64,000 nt of DNA from an uncultured Clostridia bacterium (GTDB taxonomy: Bacteria; Bacillota; Clostridia; Christensenellales; Aristaeellaceae), in assembly GCA_946413245.1 (NCBI GenBank), contig CAMKJS010000001.1, positions 1-64,000 on the forward strand. Direction: 5' to 3'. The position numbers were made by a program, and so were the translations under genes. Positions within the stretch are counted from its first letter, which is position 1, and every line of letters begins with the position of its first letter. This document shows, in pieces, positions 38,140-46,657 of this stretch. The notes beneath the pieces are model-generated. The model was not told the DNA's origin and did no database searches. It worked only from the letters and a program-made list of their open reading frames with translations.

Positions 38140-39507
38140 TTAAATCTGCGAAATGTTCAGAGAAGAGGCATCACCGGAGAGGGAATCCAGGAGGGCTTCC
38201 CTCTCATTAGGAAGGGCGCCGTCCATGACTTTTTCCAGCAGGGCCTCCAGGGTTTCGCCGACGGCTTTGCCCCGGAGCCCCAGGGCCAGCAGGTCGTTCC
38301 CGTTGACCGCCAGATCCCGCAGCGTGAAGCAGGGCTGATCCGCCAGAACCGCGTCCAGGGCGGCCATACGCTCCGCCAGGCGGGCCGCTTCCCGCTCCGG
38401 AGGAGAATATCCCGTGGCTGTGCGGTCCGCCGCGTGGATGATGAACAGGGCCCGGAGATCCTGCTCTCCGAAACGGTGCAGCTGGCGCAGCAGGAAGGCA
38501 CGGTCCAGGTTCGGCGTCCCGTCCGCTTTGCGGATGGGAAAATCGTGATACCGTACCAGCTTGCAGACGTGCTCCGCTGAGGCGGCGTCGCAGCGCAGGG
38601 CGGCGGTGACCTCTTCGGCAATCTCCGCGGAAATCGCCTGATGCCCCGGAAAATGACTTTCTCCCCGGCGGTCCGTGACGCAGGCGCGGGGCTTGCCGGT
38701 GTCGTGCAGCAGCATGGCCAGCCGGAGATCCGGCTCCGGCGGCACGCCCTCCAGGGCGCGGACGGTGTGTTCCCACAGGTCGTATGAATGGTGGTGATTG
38801 TTCTGGTCGTAGCCGATCATCGGCGCCAGAGCCGGAATCAGGACGGCGAACACCTCCGGAAAACCGCGCAGGATCCGCCCGGCGGCGGGGCCGCAGAGAA
38901 GCTTCAGCAGCTCTGTCCGGATCCGTTCTGCGGCGACCAGGGTCAGCGTATCCTTGAGGGCACGCAGGGCCCGGGCGGTATTCTCCTCGATCTCAAAATC
39001 GTAAACGGCGGCGAAGCGGAGGGCCCGCAGGATCCGCAGAGCGTCCTCCCGGAAACGGTATTCGGAATCCCCGACGCAGCGGATAAGCCGGGCGGAAAGA
39101 TCCTCCCGGCCGCCGAAGCAGTCCACCAGCCCCGTGTCCGGGGCGTACGCCATGGCGTTGACGGTGAAATCCCGCCGGGCCAGGTCTTCCCGGACGTCGG
39201 CGACGAAGGTGACGGAATCCGGCCGCCGGTGATCGGTGTATTCCCCGTCCGTCCGGAAGGTGGTGATCTCATAGGGCACGTGATCGATCAGCACGGTCAG
39301 GGTTCCATGGCGCAGGCCGGTTTCCGCAATGCGCTCCCCGGTGAACACGGCGCGCATCTGATCCGGCGACGCGGAGGTGCACAGATCCCAGTCATGGGGC
39401 TCCAGGCCCAGCAGGGCGTCCCGGACACAGCCGCCTACGGCATAGGTGGGAAAGCCGGCTGAACGGAGCCGGTAGATCAGGGAGAGTACGGGCTGCGGAA
39501 GCTGCAT
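38140..39507 (-). CDS. cca: CCA tRNA nucleotidyltransferase
   Basis: FPTYAVGGCVRDALLGLEPHDWDLCTSASPDQM; RRDFTVNAMAY; HD-type LLHDTGK. Confidence 0.92.
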   Translation of the reverse strand: MQLPQPVLSLIYRLRSAGFPTYAVGGCVRDALLGLEPHDWDLCTSASPDQMRAVFTGERIAETGLRHGTLTVLIDHVPYEITTFRTDGEYTDHRRPDSVTFVADVREDLARRDFTVNAMAYAPDTGLVDCFGGREDLSARLIRCVGDSEYRFREDALRILRALRFAAVYDFEIEENTARALRALKDTLTLVAAERIRTELLKLLCGPAAGRILRGFPEVFAVLIPALAPMIGYDQNNHHHSYDLWEHTVRALEGVPPEPDLRLAMLLHDTGKPRACVTDRRGESHFPGHQAISAEIAEEVTAALRCDAASAEHVCKLVRYHDFPIRKADGTPNLDRAFLLRQLHRFGEQDLRALFIIHAADRTATGYSPPEREAARLAERMAALDAVLADQPCFTLRDLAVNGNDLLALGLRGKAVGETLEALLEKVMDGALPNEREALLDSLSGDASSLNISQI

Positions 39508-39605
39508 GAGGGCTCCTTTCCTGAATCGGAAGCAGAAACGGAAACATAACTTGTTTTTTCCATTATATCGGGTTTGCCCGCGGAAGGCAATGCGGGATTT
39601 GGTGC

Positions 39606-39634
39606 TTGAACAAAGCGGGGCGACCGGGTATACT
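39606..39634 (+). promoter_or_regulatory. fumC promoter
   Basis: TTGAAC-N17-TATACT. Confidence 0.7.
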
Positions 39635-39670
39635 GAAACGGAAACGAACGCAATACGGGAGGAACGGACG

Positions 39671-41053
39671 ATGGGAGAGGCATACCGGGCGGAACATGAT
39701 TCCATGGGAGAGGTGATGGTGCCCGCGGAGCGGTACTGGGGCGCGCAGACGGAGCGGAGCCGGCGGAACTTTCCCATCGGAGCCGGGCGGGAAACCATGC
39801 CGCCCGAGATCATCCGGGCCTTCGCTCTGCTCAAGAAGGCGGCGGCCGAGGCGAACGCGGCGCTGCTGCCCGCCCGGATGACAGAGGAGAAAAAGGCGGC
39901 CATCACCGCCGCGGCGGAGGAAATTCTGGCCGGTAAACTGAACGGGGAATTTCCGCTGGTCGTGTGGCAGACGGGATCCGGCACCCAGAGCAACATGAAC
40001 CTGAACGAAGTGATCGCCAACCGGGGAAATGAGATTGCCGGAATAAAGCTGCTGCATCCCAACGACGACGTGAACATGAGCCAGAGCTCCAACGATACCT
40101 TCCCCACGGCGATGCACGTGGCGGCGGCGCTGGCGCTGGAAGAGCGGGTGCTGCCGGCGGCTCGGACCCTGGCGGAAACCCTGCGGCGGCTGGAGGAAGA
40201 GAACGGCGACGTGCTGAAATCCGGGCGGACCCATCTGCAGGACGCGACACCTATCCGCTTCTCCCAGGAGATCAGCGGCTGGCGCTCCAGCCTGGAAAAG
40301 GATGTGGAAATGATCGCGGAAGCGGAGAAGCATCTTCAGGCGCTGGCCATCGGCGGTACGGCGGTGGGAACCGGGCTGAACGCGCCGGCCGGCTTTGACC
40401 GGCTGACTGCGGAAAAGATCGCCGCGGCAACCGGCGTTCCTTTCCGGGCGGCGGAAAACAAATTTCACGCCCTGACCTCCAGAGACGAGATGGTGTACGC
40501 CCACGGGGCGCTGAAGGCGCTGGCCTGCGACCTGATGAAAATCGCCAACGATATCCGCTGGCTGGCCAGCGGACCGCGCCTGGGGCTTGGAGAGATCACC
40601 ATTCCCGAGAACGAGCCGGGATCCTCCATCATGCCGGGCAAGGTGAATCCCACCCAGTGCGAACAGGTAACCATGGTGGCGGCCCGGGTGATGGGAAACG
40701 ACGTGACGGTGGGCGTCGCGGCCAGCCAGGGGAACTTCGAGCTGAACGTGTTCATGCCCGTGTGCGCGGACGCGTTTTTGCAGAGCGCCCGGCTGCTGGC
40801 GGATTCCATGGCTTCCTTTGAGGAACGCTGTGTGCGCGGGATCCGCCCGAACCGGGAAAAGATGGCGGAGAACCTGAACCGGTCCCTGATGCTGGTGACC
40901 GCCCTGTCCCCGGTGATCGGATACGAGAAGGCGGCGAAGACGGCCCAGAAGGCTTTCCGGGACGGGAGCTCCCTGAAGGAAGCCTGCACGGCGCTGGGAT
41001 ATATGACGGAAGCGGAATTTGACGCGGCCCTGCACCCTGAGGAAATGGTGTGA
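39671..41053 (+). CDS. fumC: Class II fumarate hydratase
   Basis: YWGAQTERSRRNFPIG; GSSIMPGKVNPTQCEQVTMV. Confidence 0.95.
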   Translation: MGEAYRAEHDSMGEVMVPAERYWGAQTERSRRNFPIGAGRETMPPEIIRAFALLKKAAAEANAALLPARMTEEKKAAITAAAEEILAGKLNGEFPLVVWQTGSGTQSNMNLNEVIANRGNEIAGIKLLHPNDDVNMSQSSNDTFPTAMHVAAALALEERVLPAARTLAETLRRLEEENGDVLKSGRTHLQDATPIRFSQEISGWRSSLEKDVEMIAEAEKHLQALAIGGTAVGTGLNAPAGFDRLTAEKIAAATGVPFRAAENKFHALTSRDEMVYAHGALKALACDLMKIANDIRWLASGPRLGLGEITIPENEPGSSIMPGKVNPTQCEQVTMVAARVMGNDVTVGVAASQGNFELNVFMPVCADAFLQSARLLADSMASFEERCVRGIRPNREKMAENLNRSLMLVTALSPVIGYEKAAKTAQKAFRDGSSLKEACTALGYMTEAEFDAALHPEEMV

Positions 41054-41076
41054 GGAGAGACGGAACGGAGGCTGCC

Positions 41077-42270
41077 ATGACAGAGCGACTGTATTATGAG
41101 GATGCCTATCTGTGGGAATTCCGGGGAACTGTGACCGCGTGCCGGCCGGGGAAAAAGCAGGGAGAGTGGCTGATCGCCCTGGACCGCAGCGCGTTTTACC
41201 CCACCTCGGGCGGTCAGCCCTACGATACCGGCACGCTGACCGCGAACGGCGCGGAAGCGCGCGTCACCGACGTGGAGGCGGACACCGCCGGGGAAGTGTG
41301 GCATACGGCGGACCGGGAGATTCCCGCGGGGACGGAAGTCGCCGGGAAGATCGACGGGGAACGCCGGACGGATCACATGGAGCAGCACGGCGGGGAGCAT
41401 ATGCTGGCCGGCGCCATCTGGGAAAAGCTCGGCGGCACCACCATCGGGCTGCACCTGGGGCAGGAGGACAGCAGCATCGACGTTACGCTGCCGGAGGGCC
41501 GGACCAAACTCACGGAGGAAGAAATCGCGCTGCTGGAGGACACGGTGAACCGCCGGATCCGGCAGGACGCGCCGATCCGCTGTTGGTTCCCGGCCCCGGA
41601 GGAGCTGGAGAAGCTGCCGCTGCGGAAGGCGCCGACGGTGACGGAACACGTGCGGGTGGTGGCCATGGGGGACTTTGAGATGGTCGCCTGCGGCGGGACG
41701 CATCCGTCCTCCACCGGGCGCATCGGGCTCGTCAAGATCGTTTCGGTGATCCCCGCGAAAGGGAAGGCCCGGGTGAGCTTCGTATGCGGCGGCCGTGCCT
41801 GCCGGCTGTTCAGCCGTTATATGCGGAGCGCGGACAAGGCCGGAGCAGCCCTGTCCTGCCCGGTGGACAAACTGTCCCGGGCAGCCACGGAGCTGAAGAC
41901 CCGGCTGAGCGACGCGGAGAAAAAGGTCAACCGGTTTGAAACCCGGGAGATTCTGGAACGGATCGCCGAGGCGGAAACCCGGGAGGATCTGAAGGGCGTC
42001 ACCCTGGCGGCGGTTACGCTGCCGGAGATGAATCCAAGGGCGGTGGCGGAGGCGGTCAGCGAATATATTGCCGGGAAGGGGCGGCTGCTGCTGCTCAGCA
42101 GCGGAGAACGGCTCACCTTTGCCCGGTCGGCGGACGTGCCCGCGGATATGGGCGTGCTGATCCGCCGGGTGGGCCGGGGCGGAGGAAGGCCGGATATGGC
42201 TTCCGGCGCCGGGATTCCGGAATGTGTGGGCGTGGCCCGGAAAATTCTGATGACGGAGGGACTGCAATGA
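41077..42270 (+). CDS. Alanyl-tRNA editing protein AlaX-like, DHHA1 domain
   Basis: ALDRSAFYPTSGGQPYDTGTL; DHMEQHGGEHML; ACGGTHPSSTGRIG. Confidence 0.9.
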   Translation: MTERLYYEDAYLWEFRGTVTACRPGKKQGEWLIALDRSAFYPTSGGQPYDTGTLTANGAEARVTDVEADTAGEVWHTADREIPAGTEVAGKIDGERRTDHMEQHGGEHMLAGAIWEKLGGTTIGLHLGQEDSSIDVTLPEGRTKLTEEEIALLEDTVNRRIRQDAPIRCWFPAPEELEKLPLRKAPTVTEHVRVVAMGDFEMVACGGTHPSSTGRIGLVKIVSVIPAKGKARVSFVCGGRACRLFSRYMRSADKAGAALSCPVDKLSRAATELKTRLSDAEKKVNRFETREILERIAEAETREDLKGVTLAAVTLPEMNPRAVAEAVSEYIAGKGRLLLLSSGERLTFARSADVPADMGVLIRRVGRGGGRPDMASGAGIPECVGVARKILMTEGLQ

Positions 42271-42509
42271 CGGAAGAGGAACTGATTCCGATCCGGTGGC
42301 ATATCGACAGGAGCGGCGATCCGGTCCGCTTTACCCTGATCTGCACGGATGAGAAGCATCAGGATCTGCAGGTCAGCGTGGAAGCTTCGGAGAAGATGAC
42401 AGAGCGCACCGCGAAGGCGTTTCTGATGCAGAAGATGTACGAACTGGGCCGGGAAAAGGGAATCGCGCCGCGCAGGCTGCGGTTCAAGGTGAACGGCATC
42501 GAGGAATAG
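42267..42509 (+). CDS. Small uncharacterised protein (80 aa), translationally coupled to the AlaX-like gene
   Basis: ATGA stop/start overlap with upstream CDS. Confidence 0.65.
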   Translation: MTEEELIPIRWHIDRSGDPVRFTLICTDEKHQDLQVSVEASEKMTERTAKAFLMQKMYELGREKGIAPRRLRFKVNGIEE

Positions 42510-42528
42510 ACCCCGGAAATGAATATGA

Positions 42529-42559
42529 AAAAAGCTGCTTCGCTCAGAAGCAGCTTTTT
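42529..42559. terminator. Bidirectional terminator
   Basis: AAAAAGCTGCTTC-GCTCA-GAAGCAGCTTTTT between convergent genes. Confidence 0.92.
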
Positions 42560-42572
42560 AACCCGGCAGGCC

Positions 42573-42809
42573 TTATTTGATGATCAGCATCAGCAGAGAC
42601 AGCGCCACAAAAACGCCGGCGGCAATCTTCGTGCCCAGCGCGAGCTTGGCCTCGAAGGTCTTGGCCTTGGACTTGCTGAAATAGCTGTTGGACTGGCCGG
42701 AGATGGCGCCGATGCCACCCTCACTGGAAGACTGAAGCAGCACCGTCACGATCATGAACAGCGCCACCAGAATCAGCAGAACGGAAAGAATCGTCGAAAC
42801 AGTCGTCAT
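42573..42809 (-). CDS. secG: Preprotein translocase subunit SecG
   Basis: 78 aa, two TM; LLQSSSEGGIGAISG. Confidence 0.9.
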   Translation of the reverse strand: MTTVSTILSVLLILVALFMIVTVLLQSSSEGGIGAISGQSNSYFSKSKAKTFEAKLALGTKIAAGVFVALSLLMLIIK

Positions 42810-42905
42810 GGAAAAAAACCTCCTCTTCAGTCAGCCCGCCTATCATATCACAGGGAAATCCAAATTGCAAGACCCTTTTTGGCGGCTGAAAAAGGGCTCG
42901 GTTTC

Positions 42906-43595
42906 TCAGGGAAGATCCCGGTTCTGCTTCTGGGCCGCCAGGGCAGCCAGGCAGTTTTCCTTGCTGCGTTCGATATGCGAGCGCATCAGGACTTCGAAAT
43001 GCTCGAGATCCTTTTGCTCCACATAATCCACCAGGCGGTGATGCTCCTCGTGGGCGGACACGCGCCGGCTTTCCTGGCGGATGGCCATGGCGGAGAAACG
43101 GCGGATATACTCGTCCTGCCCTTCGATGACCCGGAGAATCCGGTTCTTGCGGGAAATGGCCGTGAGGCTGGTGTGAAACTCCCGGGCCAGGGGAGAAAGA
43201 CCCTCCACGTCGTCCACCGCCTGCAGCTTATCCATGACGGCCAGCTTCTCCCGCAGGGCGGCGATGTCCTCCGGAGTGGCGTTCTCGATGATATAGGGAA
43301 GGGTCAGCATTTCCAGCGCGTTCCGGATCGTATAGATCTGTTCCACGTCCTCGGTGGTAAAGGCCCGGACCACGACGCCGCGGCGGATCACATATTCCAC
43401 CAGGCCGTCCCGCTCGAGCTTGCGCAGCGCCTCCCGAAGAGGCGTCCTGGATATATGCAGCCGGTCTGCGTAATCCGTTTCAACAATGCGTTCCCCGGCG
43501 GGAATCTCACCGGTGATGATGGCTTTCTTCAGGATATCGTAGGCGATCTCCCGGATCGGACGACTTTCGGTCATCGGCTGAAAAGTCAGGGACAT
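42906..43595 (-). CDS. GntR family regulator, FCD subfamily
   Basis: GntR wHTH (YADRLHISRTPLREALRKLERDGLV) plus FCD; start after GGAAGGAGG. Confidence 0.9.
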   Translation of the reverse strand: MSLTFQPMTESRPIREIAYDILKKAIITGEIPAGERIVETDYADRLHISRTPLREALRKLERDGLVEYVIRRGVVVRAFTTEDVEQIYTIRNALEMLTLPYIIENATPEDIAALREKLAVMDKLQAVDDVEGLSPLAREFHTSLTAISRKNRILRVIEGQDEYIRRFSAMAIRQESRRVSAHEEHHRLVDYVEQKDLEHFEVLMRSHIERSKENCLAALAAQKQNRDLP

Positions 43596-43647
43596 CGGGG
43601 TACCTCCTTCCGGAACGGACAAACCATGTCCGCACTTTTACAAAATA

Positions 43648-43676
43648 CAAATACAACAAAAATACAATCTTGTCAA
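43648..43676 (-). promoter_or_regulatory. Promoter of the GntR gene with repeated AAATACAA motifs
   Basis: Minus strand TTGACA-N17-TATTTG; AAATACAA at 43643, 43649 and 43660. Confidence 0.65.
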
Positions 43677-43782
43677 GCAGGAAACGTTGACAATTGCGCA
43701 GGGATTTTCGGAGATTCCGCCGACCGCGGAAGACAGACCCCGCCGCCGGAGCCCCTGGCGGAAGCGAAAAAGAAATTTCCTG

Positions 43783-43811
43783 TTGTCCGTACAATCAAAA
43801 AAGGGTATAAT
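43783..43811 (+). promoter_or_regulatory. murB operon promoter
   Basis: TTGTCC-N17-TATAAT. Confidence 0.75.
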
Positions 43812-43884
43812 TAAAGTTGTTTTTGAGAAAAGGAAGGGCTGCGTAAAGGTGGAAACGGCCCTGAGGAAGGAAGACAGAAAAAGC

Positions 43885-44766
43885 ATGTTTGAAGGCTTTG
43901 AGGTGATTCAGAACGCACCGATGCGTGATTATACGACCCTGCGGCTCGGAGGGCCGGCGGACTGGCTGGCCTTTCCCGCGAACCGGGAGGAAATCCTGGC
44001 GCTGTATCGCGAGGCGGAACGGAACGGCCTGCCGGTGACGGTGATCGGCCGCGGCAGCAATCTGCTGGTGCTGGACGGGGGAATCCGGGGTCTGGTGATC
44101 CGCGTGGAAAAGAACATGAAGGACATCCGGACGGAAGGGAACCGGATCACGGCCCAGGCTGGCGCGCTGCTGAGCGCCGTGGCGAACGCCGCCGCGAGGG
44201 CGGGGCTGACCGGGCTGGAGTTCGCCTCCGGCATTCCCGGCACCGTGGGAGGCGGGACCGTGATGAACGCGGGCGCCTACGGCGGGGAACTGGGAAACGT
44301 GATCGTCCGGGTGGACGGCGTGACCCCCGACGGGAAAGCGCTGAGCCTGAGCCGGGAGGACATGAAATTCGGGTACCGCAGTTCCGCCGCCGGCGAGCTG
44401 GGCCTGATCGTGACGGACGTGACCTTTGAGCTGGAACCGGGAGAGGAGGAAGCCATCCGGGCCCGGATGGCGGAGCTGAATGCCCGGCGGGCGGAAAAAC
44501 AGCCGCTGGACCAGCCCAGCGCCGGGAGCGCGTTCAAGCGGCCGGAAGGGTACTACGCTTCCGCGCTGATCGATCAGTGCGGCCTGAAGGGCTACAGCGT
44601 GGGCAGCACCCGGGTGAGTGAAAAGCACGCGGGCTTTCTGATCAATACGGGGGAGAGCAGCGCGGACTTCCTGGCGCTGATGCGCCATGTGCAGAAAGTG
44701 GTGGAGGAACGGGCCGGTGTGCGGCTGGAACCGGAAATCCGCGTCCTGGGAGAGGAAACGTTATGA
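43885..44766 (+). CDS. murB: UDP-N-acetylmuramate dehydrogenase
   Basis: GRGSNLLVLDGGIRGLVI; GIPGTVGGGTVMNAGAYGGE; QPSAGSAFKRPEG. Confidence 0.95.
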   Translation: MFEGFEVIQNAPMRDYTTLRLGGPADWLAFPANREEILALYREAERNGLPVTVIGRGSNLLVLDGGIRGLVIRVEKNMKDIRTEGNRITAQAGALLSAVANAAARAGLTGLEFASGIPGTVGGGTVMNAGAYGGELGNVIVRVDGVTPDGKALSLSREDMKFGYRSSAAGELGLIVTDVTFELEPGEEEAIRARMAELNARRAEKQPLDQPSAGSAFKRPEGYYASALIDQCGLKGYSVGSTRVSEKHAGFLINTGESSADFLALMRHVQKVVEERAGVRLEPEIRVLGEETL

Positions 44767-45668
44767 ATTACCTGATTGTAACGGGGCAGAGCGGCGCCGG
44801 AAAGACGGCCTGCGTACGTTATCTGGAGGATCAGGGCTGCTTTTGTGTGGACAATCTGCCGCCGGTGATTCTGCCGAGGCTGATCGAGGCTTTCGACGCG
44901 GCCCCGCTGCGGGTCCCGACGGTGGCCATCGGCGTGGACGTGCGCAGCGGAGAGTTTTTCGACGCGAACGCTGTGGCCAAGATGATTCAGGAGCTGCGGC
45001 AGACCGGCCGGCGGATTGAAACCATCTTTATGGAGGCCGGGGAAGAATCGCTTCTGGACCGCTACAAGGAAACCCGGCGGGAACATCCCCTGTGCCAGGA
45101 GGGGCTGACGCTGACCCAGGCCATCTCCGAGGAACGGTCCCGGCTGCAGCCGCTGCGGGAACAGGCCAATTACGTGATCGACACCACGGGGCTGACAGCC
45201 CGGGCCATGCGGAAGCTTCTGAGCAGGACGCTGGGAAACATGGAGAGCGATGAGCCGCCGCTCCGGGCGGAAGTGATGAGCTTCGGATTCAAGCGGGGGC
45301 TTCCGCGGCAGGCGGACCTGGTGACGGACGTACGCTTTCTGCCGAACCCCTTCTATATCGAAAACCTGTGCCGGCATACCGGGCTGGACGAGGACGTGCG
45401 GGATTTCGTCATGGAGCATCCGACGACGCAGGAATTCATGACGCGCTGGAAGGATCTGCTGACGTTTCTGATTCCGCATTATAAAGAGGAAGGAAAACAC
45501 CGCCTGGTCATCGCTGTAGGCTGCACGGGAGGCGCGCATCGCAGCGTGGCGATCGCGGAAGCCATCGGCGAATTTCTGCGTGGAATGGGCATGCCGGTGG
45601 AAGTGACGCACCGGGATCTGCTGCTGGAGCAGGCCAGCTGGACCGCCCCCCGCGAGGATGAAGCCTGA
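44763..45668 (+). CDS. rapZ: RNase adapter RapZ/YvcJ family nucleotide-binding protein
   Basis: TGQSGAGKTACVRYLEDQGCFCVDNLPP; AVGCTGGAHRSV. Confidence 0.95.
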   Translation: MNYLIVTGQSGAGKTACVRYLEDQGCFCVDNLPPVILPRLIEAFDAAPLRVPTVAIGVDVRSGEFFDANAVAKMIQELRQTGRRIETIFMEAGEESLLDRYKETRREHPLCQEGLTLTQAISEERSRLQPLREQANYVIDTTGLTARAMRKLLSRTLGNMESDEPPLRAEVMSFGFKRGLPRQADLVTDVRFLPNPFYIENLCRHTGLDEDVRDFVMEHPTTQEFMTRWKDLLTFLIPHYKEEGKHRLVIAVGCTGGAHRSVAIAEAIGEFLRGMGMPVEVTHRDLLLEQASWTAPREDEA

Positions 45669-46657
45669 TGCGCGGGAGAGACAGGCAGAGCTTCGCTTCC
45701 CGGGTGCGGGAGGAACTGGTACGTCTGCCGCTGGGGAAAACCTGCTGCATGCTCAGCGAGATTGCCGCCCTGACCTATACCTCCGGCCATCTGGCTTTCC
45801 GGGGAGGCGGGGCGTTCTCCGCCAGCTACCGGCTGGAGGACGCCGGAGCGGCCAGACGGCTTTTTCAGCTGCTGAAAAAAAGGCTCGGGCTGAGCCCGAC
45901 GCTGCATTTTACGCAGACCAGCATGCTGGGCGGAAGGCTGACCTGCGTGCTGGAGCTGAACGGAGAGGATACGCGATCCCTGCTGACAGCGCTGCACCGG
46001 ATGGAAACGGATGAGGACGGCCAGACGCGGCTGAAGCGGGCGGTGCCCAGGCATCCCATGGTCCGGCAGTGCTGCCGGAGGGCTTTCCTGCGGGGCGCTT
46101 TCCTGGGCGCCGGATCCATGGCGAACCCGGAAAAGGAATACCACCTGGAGCTGAAGGCGGAGGACGCGCAGCTGACCGGCATCCTGGAAAAACTGACAGA
46201 GAAAAGCGGACTTCCCTGCCGCCGCTACGAGCGAAAGGGAATGGACGTCATTTATCTGAAAGGCGCGCAGCACATCGCGGACTTCCTGACCATGATCGGC
46301 GCGACACGGGCGGTTCTTTCCCTCGAGAACACGCGCATCAACAAGCAGCTGCGGGCCGCGGCGGTGCGGGCCGCCAACTGCGACGAGCACAACAGCGAAA
46401 AAATGCTGGACGCCGGACAGCGGCAGGCGGAAGCGATCCGTCAGCTGTCCCTGAAGCAGGGGCTGTTCACCCTGCCGCCGGCGCTGCAGGCCATGGCCCG
46501 GGCCCGCCTGGAAAACCCGGACATGAGCCTGAAGGAACTGGGCGAACTCATGGATCCGCCGCTGGGCAAGAGCGCGGTAAACCACCGGCTGCGCAGGCTG
46601 ATGGAGATGGCGGAGGAACTGGAATCAAACGAGGAAGAAGGAGACGGAAAGGCATGA
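45668..46657 (+). CDS. whiA: DNA-binding protein WhiA
   Basis: SFASRVREELVRL...AFLRGAFLGAGSMANPEKEYHLE...LGELMDPPLGKSAVNHRLRRL. Confidence 0.95.
   Translation: MRGRDRQSFASRVREELVRLPLGKTCCMLSEIAALTYTSGHLAFRGGGAFSASYRLEDAGAARRLFQLLKKRLGLSPTLHFTQTSMLGGRLTCVLELNGEDTRSLLTALHRMETDEDGQTRLKRAVPRHPMVRQCCRRAFLRGAFLGAGSMANPEKEYHLELKAEDAQLTGILEKLTEKSGLPCRRYERKGMDVIYLKGAQHIADFLTMIGATRAVLSLENTRINKQLRAAAVRAANCDEHNSEKMLDAGQRQAEAIRQLSLKQGLFTLPPALQAMARARLENPDMSLKELGELMDPPLGKSAVNHRLRRLMEMAEELESNEEEGDGKA

Noticed and set aside
39508-40107. N-terminal extension of the 655-aa ORF (38140..40107)
   Set aside because: The CCA-transferase begins at MQLPQPVLSLIYRLRSAGFPTYAVGGCVRD near 39507; upstream portion overlaps fumC antisense
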